Assembly: GCF_000331305.1 (NCBI RefSeq)
Contig: NZ_KB217478.1
Coordinates: forward strand, 2,694,151 to 2,758,150
Direction: 5' to 3'
Source of the DNA: Calothrix sp. PCC 7103
GTDB lineage: Bacteria; Cyanobacteriota; Cyanobacteriia; Cyanobacteriales; Nostocaceae
DNA length: 64,000 nucleotides
The notes under the pieces: generated by a model
Told to the model about the DNA's origin: nothing
The model's input: the letters and a program-made list of their open reading frames with translations, nothing else
Databases searched by the model: none
Part shown: one piece after another, positions 36,384-46,151 of the stretch
Layout of the letters: each line of letters opens with the position of its first letter
How positions within the stretch are numbered: position 1 is the first letter of the stretch
Translations under genes and position numbers: made by a program

Positions 36384-37217
36384 CTATCTTTCGGGAGGAA
36401 GAATGCGTCCTTGAAGCCATACCATAAATTTGTCAAGTATCAAACCGACAAGACCTATGTAAACTAGCGCCAAAATAACTTCACTAACGTTGTTGTTTTG
36501 GTAAGCTTCCCAGATAAAGAATCCAATTCCGACAATCCCTGACATTACAATTTCTGCCGCGATAATCGCCAACCAAGCCAAACCAATCGCAATTCTTAAA
36601 CCAGTGAAAATGTAAGGCAGTGCAGCAGGAATCAAAATGTTGAAGAAATATTCTTTTTTGTTGAGTTGTAGTACTTTCGCGACGTTGTTGTAGTCGTTGG
36701 GAATTTCTTTTACACCTACCGCAGTGTTAATTAAGATGGGCCAAATTGCAGTGACGAAGATTACGAAAAGTGCAGCGGGTTCGTTTTGACGCAGTGCTGC
36801 TAAGGAAATAGGTACCCAAGCAAGAGGAGGTACGGTTCTTAATAATTGGAACAAAGGGTCTAATGCTTTATTAATGGTTTTATTAACACCAATCAAAATG
36901 CCTAAGCCAATACCAACAATGGCTGCTAAAGTGTAGCTGATTGCAACTCGCTGCAAGCTAGCTAATATCTGCCAAAATAAACCTTTATCAGTACCACCTC
37001 TATCATAGAAAGGATACAAAATCAAAATCCAAGTGTCTTGAATTACTTGTATTGGTCCAGGCAATGTTGCTCCTGGTATCCAAGAAAATAGTTGCCATAC
37101 GGCTAAAAATACTCCGATAGCAATCGCTGGGGGAATCAATTCTGGAATTTGTTTTTGTATACGTGCGGCAAAACCATTACCGTCCATTGCAGCCGGTCGT
37201 CTTTGAACAGTCGTCAT
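36384..37217 (-). CDS. nrtB: Nitrate ABC transporter permease NrtB
   Basis: 277 residues. About six membrane helices are visible, and the ABC permease EAA-like loop lies in AALPYIFTGLRIAIGLAWLA. LRTVPPLAWVPISLAAL is typical of the NrtB/SsuC class. It lies 74 bp downstream of nrtA and 75 bp upstream of nrtC. It forms the membrane channel of NrtABCD. Confidence 0.95.
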   Translation of the reverse strand: MTTVQRRPAAMDGNGFAARIQKQIPELIPPAIAIGVFLAVWQLFSWIPGATLPGPIQVIQDTWILILYPFYDRGGTDKGLFWQILASLQRVAISYTLAAIVGIGLGILIGVNKTINKALDPLFQLLRTVPPLAWVPISLAALRQNEPAALFVIFVTAIWPILINTAVGVKEIPNDYNNVAKVLQLNKKEYFFNILIPAALPYIFTGLRIAIGLAWLAIIAAEIVMSGIVGIGFFIWEAYQNNNVSEVILALVYIGLVGLILDKFMVWLQGRILPPER

Positions 37218-37291
37218 TGAATTATCTCCTTGGGGGTTTTTATGGGGTAAATGGGGGTGTCTCCCATTTGCGATTAATCTTTGAGTATGAA

Positions 37292-38686
37292 CTAAATAGC
37301 AACTTTCTTGATTTTGAGACTCTTGAGGTACTCTTCTGGTTTTGCTGGGTCAAATTTCACGCCATCGAAAAATTCTTCTACTCCGCGCGATGTGTCAGTT
37401 GGAATATCTGCTGCTGCTATATTCATTTCTTTTGCAGCTTCTTTCCAAATATTTTCTTTGTTAACTCTATCAATTAACTCTTTTGCTTTGGCGGCGCCGT
37501 TAGCAAGGTAATCTGGTGGTAAGAATCCCCAACGCACGCTCTCAGTTATGAACCATAAATCATGACTTTTATAAGGGTATGAAACGCTTCCTTTTTCATC
37601 CTTCCAATAATATGCTGCTAACTTTTTATCGTCAATTTTGCGTCCATCTCCCATATCATAAACGCCTTGAAATGGATTTGCAAGAATCTCAGGTGCAAGG
37701 TTGAAATAATTACGTCCACCTAATATTTGTGCCGCTTCTTTGCGGTTATCAAAATTATCTAACCACTGTTGTGCTTCCATAATTCCCTTTAGCAAAGCTT
37801 TAGTAGCTTTAGGATTTTTGTCAACCCAATCTCCTCGCATTGCAAAGTATTCTTCGGGGTGATTTCTCCACATTTCTCCTGTTAACATCGCCAAGTAGCC
37901 GATTTTATCTTTAACGATGCGGTAAGGCCAGGGGTCACCGGTGCTGAACGCATCCATTGTTCCGGTCTTCATGTTCGCTACAGTTTGCGCTGCAGGTACT
38001 GTCAGCAGTTTGATATCAGCATCTGGGTCAATACCACCTGCTGCCAACCAATAACGAATCCAAAAATCTTGGTTGACTTGCGGAAAAGTGTGTGCTGCTG
38101 TAAATGGAGTCGATGACTTTAATTGGGTTATTAAACCTTTTGCCCCTGCATCTAAGTTTAAAGCAATTCCTTTACCAGCGTGCTTACTAGCTACCGCAAT
38201 TCCATTTCCCTGTGTAATCAACTGACACAACACATACATGGGAATCTTCTGATTACCTTTGGTAATTAAACCTTCACTAATCAAATGAGGCATTGGCATT
38301 TGCCATTGTCCACCATCAATACCACCACCAGCAGAACCAATTTCAACGTTGTCGCGTGCTGAACCCCAAGAAGCTTGTTTGGAAAGCTCAACCTCAGACA
38401 TTCCGTACTTCGCAAAAAATCCTTTTTCTTTAGCGATAATTAACGACGCCGCTTCAACGATTGGAATATATCCAAGTTTTACTTTTGTTGTTTCTGGTTT
38501 CTGCTCAGGGCTAATGTTGGCAACTGGCACAGCTGTCGCACCCGTGCCCGACAAACCAGTAGAAGCGTTGCCAGCACCTGCTTCTGGCGGATTTCCCAAA
38601 CAACCTTTGAGCAATATTGCGCTCGCAGACGCACCTGCTGTAACGATGAATTTTCTACGAGAAACTTGCTTGAAAAACTCCGACAT
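37292..38686 (-). CDS. nrtA: Nitrate/nitrite-binding lipoprotein NrtA
   Basis: 464 residues. The leader has a twin-arginine-like RRKF followed by a lipobox in LLKGC, so a lipid-anchored periplasmic protein. The binding domain includes [40 protein letters not shown] and [11 protein letters not shown], as in other NrtA proteins. It captures nitrate and nitrite and delivers them to NrtB. It is the first gene of nrtABCD. In many cyanobacteria nirA lies directly upstream; here 766 bp of non-coding DNA do. Confidence 0.95.
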   Translation of the reverse strand: MSEFFKQVSRRKFIVTAGASASAILLKGCLGNPPEAGAGNASTGLSGTGATAVPVANISPEQKPETTKVKLGYIPIVEAASLIIAKEKGFFAKYGMSEVELSKQASWGSARDNVEIGSAGGGIDGGQWQMPMPHLISEGLITKGNQKIPMYVLCQLITQGNGIAVASKHAGKGIALNLDAGAKGLITQLKSSTPFTAAHTFPQVNQDFWIRYWLAAGGIDPDADIKLLTVPAAQTVANMKTGTMDAFSTGDPWPYRIVKDKIGYLAMLTGEMWRNHPEEYFAMRGDWVDKNPKATKALLKGIMEAQQWLDNFDNRKEAAQILGGRNYFNLAPEILANPFQGVYDMGDGRKIDDKKLAAYYWKDEKGSVSYPYKSHDLWFITESVRWGFLPPDYLANGAAKAKELIDRVNKENIWKEAAKEMNIAAADIPTDTSRGVEEFFDGVKFDPAKPEEYLKSLKIKKVAI

Positions 38687-39452
38687 TATGATTCTCCTGT
38701 TGGTGAATATGTAATTTTTGGTATGGCAAAGCTAGCAAGCGAAACCTAATGGTTTCTTGCGCTTTTAATTAAATCTATTCTTTCTATGGTTACCATTAAA
38801 TCAACCAATAACTATACGAAACTAGTTGAGGAAGACTTATTAGCAACCAGTTATTTCAGTCACGTTAATTTTTCGTGTTACTTAGAAACATTAATTAACG
38901 TTGTTTCATTTAGCTTACAGTGTTTCTTGCCATTTTGGTCATTTTGAAACAGCAATTATTAAATAAATATTAGATTGGAGGTATAAGTAAAACCTTATAT
39001 ATCACGCCAAAACTACCCTTGGCTTTTCAATGCATATTCTATCTCTTATGCAAACAATTTTAATTAATCTATGCATTGATTAATTTTGCTCTTTTTGAGA
39101 CGCTTTATGAAAATAAATTAAGAAATATTTATAAATGTTAAATGTAAGTTTTATAACTGTCTGGTTCTACCCCTAATGGCTTGTCATCTACGCTAGGTAT
39201 TACTTTTACTAATAGTAACAAAATATTTTTCTAATGAAAAGAGTACTTCGCTCTTAAGATATCTAGTGCAGTTTTGATAACTATCTTGCTTGCCATAATT
39301 AATTTCACTACGGCTATTAGTTATTCTTGTGGAATCGGCATCCTTGCCCGCCCTTTGTGTTGGGATGAGACGGGGCTTGCGATGACCATCCCACAAGACA
39401 TTTTTTTGATGTTATAGTGATATCATTATAATAACAAAGTGGTATTGCGACT
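38687..39452. other. Divergent intergenic region nrtA / SPFH gene
   Basis: No gene is seen in 766 bp. The right end holds an inverted repeat of the GGGCATCCTTGCCC family (about 39330-39398). The left part should contain the nrt promoter. A loose GT-N10-AC match at 38850-38863 fits the NtcA core but lacks the full GTA-N8-TAC pattern and a clear downstream -10 box at the usual distance, so it is not called as a site. Confidence 0.5.
39330..39398. repeat. GGGCATCCTTGCCC-family inverted repeat
   Basis: tggaatcggcatccttgccc and a second arm around gatgaccatcccaca form a long imperfect stem upstream of the SPFH gene. Related elements are at 13365, 49133 and 50041. Confidence 0.5.
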
Positions 39453-40382
39453 ATGGAACAGAATATTAAGGAATCTCCCGCGTTTAAGCTAAATGGCTTT
39501 GTAATGCTAGTTATAGTCGGCGCCATTTCTGTGTTCGGCGCCTGGTATTTATGGAACAGCGTTCAAGGATTGCAAAGTGTACTACAAAGAGGTTTAAAAA
39601 TAGCTGATTTTATTGATGACTCCCTAGCTGAGGGAATTGCGTGGTTGACAGCAGTGTTATTAGTAGTTGTGATTCCGTCAATATCAGGATTTTTTAGCGT
39701 CGAACCAAATAAAGCAGTAGTGCTGTTATTTTTTGGTAAATATATAGGTACAGTTCGCGAGCCAGGTTTTTGGTGGACAAATCCATTTGCAAGCAAATAC
39801 CAGATTTCGCTGCGAGTTCGTAACTTCAACAGTAAGATAATTAAAGTTAATGATGCTGAAGGAAGTCCCATTGAAATAGCTGCCGTCGTTGTTTGGCGAG
39901 TTGTGGATACGGCAAAGTCTAAATTTGCTGTCGATGACTATCAAGAGTTTGTTGCTATTCAAAGCGAAACTGCAATTCGGGCTTTAGCAATTCGCTACCC
40001 ATACGATACGCCCAACGATACTCCTTCATTGCGAGGAATACCCGATGAAATTGCTTACTCACTCAAGCATGAATTACAAGCGCGTTTGGAAGTAACGGGA
40101 GTAGAAGTTATAGAAGCACGAATTTCACACTTGGCTTATGCGCCAGAAATTGCCCAAATGATGTTACGGCGCCAACAAGCCAAAGCACTAATTGATGCAC
40201 GGCGCCAAATAGTCGAAGGGGCCGTGGGTATGGTTTCAGAAGCCCTAAACCGTCTAAGTGCTGACCAAATGATTGATTTGGATGACGAGCGCAAAGCGTC
40301 TATGATTAATAACTTGTTAGTCGTACTAACTTCCGAGCAAACCGCGCAACCAGTAATTAATACTGGCACTCTTTATAATTGA
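39453..40382 (+). CDS. SPFH/Band 7 membrane protein
   Basis: 309 residues. Two hydrophobic segments (about 12-33 and 60-82) anchor the N-terminus. The SPFH domain follows ([51 protein letters not shown]). The C-terminal part has the helical stalk [24 protein letters not shown] proteins form ring-shaped membrane scaffolds and often bind proteases. The stop is one base from the ATG of the small ribbon-helix-helix gene, so the two are translated together. Confidence 0.9.
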   Translation: MEQNIKESPAFKLNGFVMLVIVGAISVFGAWYLWNSVQGLQSVLQRGLKIADFIDDSLAEGIAWLTAVLLVVVIPSISGFFSVEPNKAVVLLFFGKYIGTVREPGFWWTNPFASKYQISLRVRNFNSKIIKVNDAEGSPIEIAAVVVWRVVDTAKSKFAVDDYQEFVAIQSETAIRALAIRYPYDTPNDTPSLRGIPDEIAYSLKHELQARLEVTGVEVIEARISHLAYAPEIAQMMLRRQQAKALIDARRQIVEGAVGMVSEALNRLSADQMIDLDDERKASMINNLLVVLTSEQTAQPVINTGTLYN

Positions 40383-40383
40383 C

Positions 40384-40548
40384 ATGAGTCAGAAGAAACG
40401 CTTTCTATTACGTTTAGATTCTAAGCTATACGAAGTTTTAGAAAAATGGTCAGCAGATGATTTGAGAAGTGTCAACTCCCAAATTGAATATCTTCTTACC
40501 GAAGCAGCAAAAAAAGCTGGCCGCTGGAATCAAGATAAAGATAAATGA
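40384..40548 (+). CDS. 54-aa Arc-like ribbon-helix-helix protein
   Basis: A short frame encodes MSQKKRFLLRLDSKLYEVLE followed by KWSADDLRSVNSQIEYLLTE and a basic tail. The pattern (basic beta strand with RFLLRLD, then two helices with the turn at DLRSVNSQ) is the Arc/MetJ ribbon-helix-helix fold. It starts one base after the SPFH stop (TGACATG). Coupling with an SPFH gene is seen in other bacteria, from memory. It may repress its own operon or bind the SPFH protein; no toxin is adjacent. Confidence 0.85.
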   Translation: MSQKKRFLLRLDSKLYEVLEKWSADDLRSVNSQIEYLLTEAAKKAGRWNQDKDK

Positions 40549-40563
40549 TCTTAATGGTAAATT

Positions 40564-43467
40564 TCATCCTGGTCTTAAATCATTATCTATTTCCACAATA
40601 CCCCTAGAACCATCAATTCGCACTCGTTGACCATCCTGCAATACCCATGTTGCATTGCGTACATCCATTATCGCGGGAATTCCGTATTCACGAGCAATAA
40701 TGGCGCCGTGAGAAAGTCTTCCACCTGCATCAGCAATGATTCCTTTGGCTCTAATTAAAATAGGCGCCCATCCAGAGTCTGTATAAGGCACTACTAATAT
40801 TGTGTCGTCATCGATGTCGGGAACTTCTTGGAGGTTACGCAGTACTTTTACCCTTCCTTCTGCTTGTCCGGGACTTGCACCAATACCATGCATAACTTGG
40901 TCGGGCGCCAAAGCGGGCATTAAAGCAGGGATAATTGGGGGAGCGGTACCGTAAACAAGTAAAGGAGGGTTAAGTTGTCCATCGCGTTCGAGTTGGGAAC
41001 GTCTACGATAAATTAAGACTTGTAAGCGACTTATCTTTTCGGGAGTTGGTGCTTCCACAAGTTCGCGCACTTCCTGAAACTCTAAGAAGAAAATGTCACC
41101 TTTTTGCAGTAAAAAGCCTGCATGTAAGAATTTATCTTCTAAAGCGATAAAGCTCCAGCGTAAGTAAGCAAGTAGACGTGAGTAAACTTCGGTCACTTTT
41201 CCTTTCATGTCTACGCGACCCTGAACAAACAGAGGACGTTTTCTGCGTTTTTTGACCTTTGGTTGTTCGGAAAGCATAAACTGCACGAATAATCCTTTGA
41301 TTTTTTCGGGTTCTTCTTTCCAAGTTGGGATAGCAATATCTGTCCCAACTTCGCTTAAGTAACCGTATTTATTTAAGAGATATTCAAATGCTGTTAAGAT
41401 TTTTTGCCCTTCTGTTGAAACAGCTAAGTCCTCAAATACATTATCGGGGTCAAATTCTGCGACACCTGTGCGGTTTTCTGGTGGTGTTGCAGACAGTATT
41501 TGCTTTGCTTGTTGCGCTAGCTGTTGTAAATCACGTACTGCTGAGACTTCAGGAGTAAGCGTATTATCAATATCTGTATCTTTTACTTTAAATATTGCTT
41601 GTCTGAGTGCGGCACTCAGCGGCGCCATAATGCTGTAGTAGGTGGCACGCTGTAATAAGTCTAATATATAGTCAATGCGCGTGATTAATTTGGCTGCATC
41701 TAAGTCATCAACCATTTCTTGTGATAATTGTGACAGTCCAATACTAAAACGGCGCCGATTATCACGTTGAAACTCTTCTTTTAAAGACAATTCGCGTCCA
41801 ACCAACCGTAACAAGCCTGGTAAATTTCGTAACGTCGTATCAATTGCTGGTGCCGACATTTTGACACCTCGGGTTAAAAATTCTAAGCTTTCCGGTGGTA
41901 AACCCATACGGCGAAAAATTTGCCCTAACAGCGTAGCGTTAAAGTAAGCGTGGGAAAAATGAAGTGTGGCAGTATCATTAAAATCTAAACCAAGCGAACG
42001 CTCTCCCAAAACTATCGCAAAAATTCCTCCCCAAACACCACAAGTTAAAGGACGATTAATCGACCAAGTTAAAGGACGAATTAATCCAGGAATTACTTCA
42101 GCAGCAATTTTACGTGTCCAAATAGGCAATAATGTAGTAATAGGACGTGCTTGGAGTACCCATAACGTCTGACCGTCATAACTCCACTCAATATCTTGAG
42201 GTATACCGTGATAACGTTCTTCAATATGACGAACTAAGTACGCGACTTGCTTGATAATGACTGGGGGTACTCTCCCTTGTCCTTCGAGATGGATAAATGA
42301 AACGTTGTCACTTTCCATTACAAACGCACGGTATTGTTCAGGAGTAACGCGACCAGATACGACTTGTGTGGGACTTCCTGGTAATGCTTCGATAACGATA
42401 GCATCCATTTCTTGGGTTACAGGGTCACGACTAAATGCCACACCAGAATAAACGCTACGAATTTGCTGCTGTATCAAAACAGCCATTGTAGATTCTTTAA
42501 CGTCTCTATCTTGCCGATACTGTGCTGCGGATGGAGTGTTGTACGATGATTGAGTCCGCGCAATAGCAGTTTGTAATTCTTGTTTAGTAGTTACATTTAA
42601 AATACTTTCGTATTGTCCAGCAGCAGAAGCATTTTCAGTATCTTCACCTACTGCCGAAGAACGTACTACCAAAGGTGATAATTCTGAGGGTTGAAGAAAA
42701 TCAATCATTGGTTTTGGGTCTTCGTAAGGAAGTAATACCCATCCCTTGGGAACTGAATAACCCCAACGTTTAATTTCTGCTAACCTCGCAGCTTTGTTAC
42801 CAACAAAATTAGCATCAAGTTCATCATCCAACGTCAAAATAGACTCGCTATTTCCACGAAAGAAATTCATTGCAGCTTGTGAGTCAGGACTTGCTTGAGC
42901 TACAGGTAAGTCCATATCATCTTTGATTTGCTTGTAAATCCATCCAAGCATTCCAGCAAGTGCAATAGCTGCGACTATTCTAAAACCATCTTCGGCGTGA
43001 AGCACAGTAACAATAATTGGGAATAAAAGTAACACTCCATACTGGGCAGCTTGTCGCGAACGGATTATAGTAAAACTAACACCTGCAAGCAAAAACACAA
43101 AAAGTGCTGCCAACGGGTCATGAACTATAAAACCCCAAACAACATTCGTTGTTCCTGCACCTTTTGCTATCCAGTACCTACCTAAGACTAATGTAATTAG
43201 CGCTAGTAATTCCCATGCTGAACCATCTGGAAACACTGCGCGCGCAAGTAAAACTGCCGCAATTCCTTTAAATGCTTCCGACAACACAGCCAACATTCCT
43301 GCTAACGTTCCCCCGTGGTAAAACGCAGCAGAGACACCAATGTTACCAGTACCGAGTTGTGCCAATTGCTTCTTCGATACAATCTGTGTTACCCAAGCAA
43401 TTAGTGGCAAGGCGCCTAAGAGTGGGCAGATAACAAATATAACCAGTAAACCCGATAGTTCAAGCAT
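40564..43467 (-). CDS. PlsY-like acyltransferase fused to PEP-synthase-like domains
   Basis: 967 residues. Residues 1-190 are a membrane domain with the PlsY-type loop LGTGNIGVSAAF; PlsY makes lysophosphatidate from acyl-phosphate and glycerol 3-phosphate. Residues 215-450 are a PEP synthase/pyruvate phosphate dikinase ATP-grasp domain (LVVRSSAVGEDT; QQQIRSVYSGVAFSRDPVTQ; DIEWSYDGQTLWVLQARPI). A helical middle region follows. Residues 865-967 are the phosphohistidine swivelling domain (GGRLSHGAIIARE, His920). The C-terminal PEP/pyruvate TIM barrel is absent, so a phosphotransfer to another acceptor is likely. The PlsY active-site residues are only partly recognisable; activity is uncertain. 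Confidence 0.85.
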   Translation of the reverse strand: MLELSGLLVIFVICPLLGALPLIAWVTQIVSKKQLAQLGTGNIGVSAAFYHGGTLAGMLAVLSEAFKGIAAVLLARAVFPDGSAWELLALITLVLGRYWIAKGAGTTNVVWGFIVHDPLAALFVFLLAGVSFTIIRSRQAAQYGVLLLFPIIVTVLHAEDGFRIVAAIALAGMLGWIYKQIKDDMDLPVAQASPDSQAAMNFFRGNSESILTLDDELDANFVGNKAARLAEIKRWGYSVPKGWVLLPYEDPKPMIDFLQPSELSPLVVRSSAVGEDTENASAAGQYESILNVTTKQELQTAIARTQSSYNTPSAAQYRQDRDVKESTMAVLIQQQIRSVYSGVAFSRDPVTQEMDAIVIEALPGSPTQVVSGRVTPEQYRAFVMESDNVSFIHLEGQGRVPPVIIKQVAYLVRHIEERYHGIPQDIEWSYDGQTLWVLQARPITTLLPIWTRKIAAEVIPGLIRPLTWSINRPLTCGVWGGIFAIVLGERSLGLDFNDTATLHFSHAYFNATLLGQIFRRMGLPPESLEFLTRGVKMSAPAIDTTLRNLPGLLRLVGRELSLKEEFQRDNRRRFSIGLSQLSQEMVDDLDAAKLITRIDYILDLLQRATYYSIMAPLSAALRQAIFKVKDTDIDNTLTPEVSAVRDLQQLAQQAKQILSATPPENRTGVAEFDPDNVFEDLAVSTEGQKILTAFEYLLNKYGYLSEVGTDIAIPTWKEEPEKIKGLFVQFMLSEQPKVKKRRKRPLFVQGRVDMKGKVTEVYSRLLAYLRWSFIALEDKFLHAGFLLQKGDIFFLEFQEVRELVEAPTPEKISRLQVLIYRRRSQLERDGQLNPPLLVYGTAPPIIPALMPALAPDQVMHGIGASPGQAEGRVKVLRNLQEVPDIDDDTILVVPYTDSGWAPILIRAKGIIADAGGRLSHGAIIAREYGIPAIMDVRNATWVLQDGQRVRIDGSRGIVEIDNDLRPG

Positions 43468-43621
43468 CCTTAAATTTGGATTTTAGACCTGTCTTTAATT
43501 TAAAAGCTAGAATCTTAAAACAAAAACATTTTTTGAATTTTAGCTTGAATAAGTATATATGCTTAAGTGATATTTTTTAAGCGTGTTTGTCGCAAATTGT
43601 TTAGATTGCTACAAAAATAAT

Positions 43622-43651
43622 TGTAGAGACGTTACATGTAACGTCTCCACA
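43622..43651. repeat. GTAGAGACG palindromic hairpin
   Basis: tgtagagacgttacatgtaa followed by cgtctccaca is an almost perfect palindrome, the same family as 22487-22516. It lies between the PlsY-like fusion and a small photosynthesis-type gene. Confidence 0.6.
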
Positions 43652-43716
43652 CGTATAACGTTTTTCACAAAAAACGGTTTATAAAAATAAAATTATACAA
43701 GAGCAAGCGTTAATAC

Positions 43717-43857
43717 CTAACCGACAGCATAAGCCGATTGTAATGCCCAAATAATTAGAGCAAATATAGAGCCTAACAGAACCACAGTCGAAATTGTCAC
43801 TAGTTTAGGAGAGTCAGCACCATCGAACTTCATGATGCCACGGTTTAAGTCGGACAT
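43717..43857 (-). CDS. 46-aa single-helix membrane protein, thylakoid type
   Basis: The frame from the ATG at 43855-43857 to a TAG at 43717-43719 encodes MSDLNRGIMKFDGADSPK, then one transmembrane helix (LVTISTVVLLGSIFALIIWA) and the end LQSAYAVG. GAGGA lies upstream. The soluble start, single helix and AYAVG end look like a small photosystem-associated protein. I think it is conserved in cyanobacteria and may be a relative of the PSII assembly protein Psb35 (Ssl2148), but this was not verified. Confidence 0.75.
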   Translation of the reverse strand: MSDLNRGIMKFDGADSPKLVTISTVVLLGSIFALIIWALQSAYAVG

Positions 43858-44100
43858 AGCGTTATTATCCTCTTAAGACAGAATTGGGCATTTGCCCGCT
43901 TCGATTGTAGTCCTTTTACACGCAAAAGATGCATTCCTTTATAACGATTTTGACTTCTCTTTACAACAAAAGACATCACCATAATTACCAATGCCAAAAA
44001 TAAATATAATCAGTAGTTTAACTGTCGCGTTTACGTTCATATTTTGCTAAAAATTTGTATAAGATATAACATTCAACCGTAATTTTTTCACAATAAATTA

Positions 44101-45045
44101 ATGATTGACGAGGCTAGGCAGGTAAAAATTATGCTGGTAGCAGTTTTGGCTGTATGTTTAGGATTATTTATCGCGATTGAACTCGGATTGCGGATACTAT
44201 TTGGATTTGGCAACCCGCTAATTTACATTGGTGATTTAGAAATTGGTTATCTACTCGCACCCAACCAACAAACTCGACGTCACGGGAATTATATAGAGAT
44301 AAACCAGTATTCGATGCGTGGGGCGCCTATACAGAAAACTCCCTCTCCCTCAACACAACGAGTATTTTTATTAGGAGACTCTATCGCAAATGGTGGGTGG
44401 TGGACTGACCAGAAAAATACTATATCCAATTTGATAATGGAGTCGCTTACTAGTAAAAACTCGCCAGCAGAAGTATTAAATGCTTCTGCAAACTCCTGGG
44501 GGCCACGTAACGAGCTAGCATATCTACAAAAATTTGGCACATTTAACGCCCAAGCAATTGTACTACTAATTAATACAGATGATTTATTTGCCACGGCGCC
44601 GACATCACTACCAGTAGGACGCGAGAAAAACTATCCCAACAAAAAACCACCGCTTGCAATAGTTGAAATGTACCAGCGTTATATTCAAAAATCTAAACCC
44701 ATACCTGAACTTGAGAAAGTCCGACAAGAAGGGGGTGATAGAGTAGGTATTAATTTAGAAGCAATAGCAAAAATTCAAGATATTGCCACACACAACAACA
44801 GTAAATTTGTTTTAGCGATGACACCCTTGAAACGGGAACTAGGAGAACCAGGTTCTCGCGACTATGAAATAAAAGCACGTGCAAGACTTGATGAGTTTGC
44901 CAAAGCAAGACAAATTGATTATATTGATTTTCTTCCTTTGTTTAATGGGCGCCAAAACTCAGAAAGTTTATACCACGACCACATTCACCTAAACTTACAG
45001 GGTAATCAATTTGTCAGTGAGGTCATAAAAAAAAGCTTATTGTAG
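44101..45045 (+). CDS. Membrane-anchored SGNH/GDSL-like hydrolase
   Basis: 314 residues. One N-terminal transmembrane helix (about 9-30) leads to an SGNH hydrolase fold. Block I is LLGDSIANGG with the nucleophile Ser. The C-terminal DHIHLN supplies the Asp-x-x-His pair. The insert WWTDQKNTISNLIME and NASANSWGPRN (block III-like Asn) fit. The family removes or adds acyl groups on glycans and lipids, for example in exopolysaccharide acetylation. The substrate is unknown. Confidence 0.82.
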   Translation: MIDEARQVKIMLVAVLAVCLGLFIAIELGLRILFGFGNPLIYIGDLEIGYLLAPNQQTRRHGNYIEINQYSMRGAPIQKTPSPSTQRVFLLGDSIANGGWWTDQKNTISNLIMESLTSKNSPAEVLNASANSWGPRNELAYLQKFGTFNAQAIVLLINTDDLFATAPTSLPVGREKNYPNKKPPLAIVEMYQRYIQKSKPIPELEKVRQEGGDRVGINLEAIAKIQDIATHNNSKFVLAMTPLKRELGEPGSRDYEIKARARLDEFAKARQIDYIDFLPLFNGRQNSESLYHDHIHLNLQGNQFVSEVIKKSLL

Positions 45046-45222
45046 GTTGGGTGGAGGCTTTGCGTTCACGTAGTGTCCCGCAGGGAAACCCAACATATAT
45101 TATTATATTTACCACAGAGACACAGAGTAGACAGAGAGATTCAATAAAGGCTATATTTTACCAAGAAATCAAACGCTGCTAATGTTAGGTGTTGGGTTGT
45201 GCTAACGCTCCACCCAACCTAC
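45042..45222. repeat. GTAGGTTGGGTGGAG inverted repeat with nested CACAGAGAC element
   Basis: gtaggttgggtggag at 45042-45056 pairs with ctccacccaacctac at about 45208-45222. The loop contains a CACAGAGACACAGAG element at 45110-45140. It fills the gap between two convergent genes and begins at the stop of the SGNH hydrolase gene. Confidence 0.65.
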
Positions 45223-45229
45223 GAGAGTG

Positions 45230-45751
45230 TTATACGGTGGTTTTGATATGTTTTACAATGGTATTTACAGGCGCCGAACAATAAATACACAATTCGTTAG
45301 CAATTTCAACAGCTTCTTGTGGAGTTTTATCTAAATACATTGCGGTTAATGCAAATTCTCTACCAGCACCGATAGCACTAAATTCATTAATTTTCTCAAC
45401 CAAATAGCCATCGGAAATACGAAATATTTCTCCTTCCATTCCCATCAAATAACTATTGCGTTTGCCAAAGGTATCATCCTTCTTTTTTGCCCATGCGTAA
45501 AATTCAACAATATATTCTAACACTGCTTCTACTGTTGGTGCAGATGGTTTGTGGTTGCGTGCAAATAACTGCATGAAACTTAATTCCATTATCCAGCCAA
45601 CACTGCCAATCACAATATCATTTACCTCAAATAGTTTTCCTTGTTCGTGTCCTGATACTCGTGAAGTTTCACTTAAGTAACCACTCACACGGATACTATC
45701 TGCGGCAAACACAAGTCTATCAGCATACTTTTTTGCAGCAACAACGCTCAT
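45230..45751 (-). CDS. Proteasome/HslV-like Ntn-fold protein
   Basis: 173 residues. MSVVAAKKYADRLVFAADS aligns by eye with the first strands of proteasome beta/HslV subunits. Asp17 equivalent lies in AADS and a Lys33-like residue in GKLFEVND. Later GAGREFALTAMYLDKTPQEA resembles the GSG-x-x-A-x-A segment. The usual N-terminal Thr is replaced by Ser2, which would become N-terminal after Met removal. Known bacterial relatives are HslV and Anbu; this looks like a separate, shorter group. Peptidase activity is uncertain. Confidence 0.7.
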   Translation of the reverse strand: MSVVAAKKYADRLVFAADSIRVSGYLSETSRVSGHEQGKLFEVNDIVIGSVGWIMELSFMQLFARNHKPSAPTVEAVLEYIVEFYAWAKKKDDTFGKRNSYLMGMEGEIFRISDGYLVEKINEFSAIGAGREFALTAMYLDKTPQEAVEIANELCIYCSAPVNTIVKHIKTTV

Positions 45752-46151
45752 AATTAATATTTCTAGCTATAAAGTGCGAGAATCATAATATACATTTCTT
45801 TTATTTATCTCACAAGTCAAACTTCTACTTATTTTCATTAATCTCGCTGTGGATAGATGATTTTTAGAAACCGGGCTTCTAATTTTTTGTAACATAAATT
45901 AATTTATTTTAATAATCTAAGTTGTAATTAAGCCTGAATACCTAAATATAAATTACTAAAGCTTCAAATCGTATATTTATGTTAAGTAATTTTCATAAAA
46001 TCAGAAAACAACTGCACAATGAAAAATACAAGTTTTCGCTAAAACGTTTACAAAAAGCAATCGAATAATATCGTTGCTGAAAGTGTGGCTTGAGGGGAAG
46101 TGACTCGCTATTCTTTAAAAACAAACCTGTAGACCGGAATGAGGTAATATT
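45752..46151. other. Intergenic region upstream of the pentapeptide gene
   Basis: About 400 bp, AT-rich. Only a degenerate AGAAACCGGGCTTCT arm near 45870 is seen. The region should include the divergent promoters of the Ntn-fold gene and the pentapeptide-repeat gene. Confidence 0.45.

Noticed and set aside
38850-38863. Possible NtcA box upstream of nrtA (GT-N10-AC)
   Set aside because: The loose pattern occurs by chance about every 250 bp. The outer A and T of GTA-N8-TAC are missing and no -10 box stands at the usual distance.
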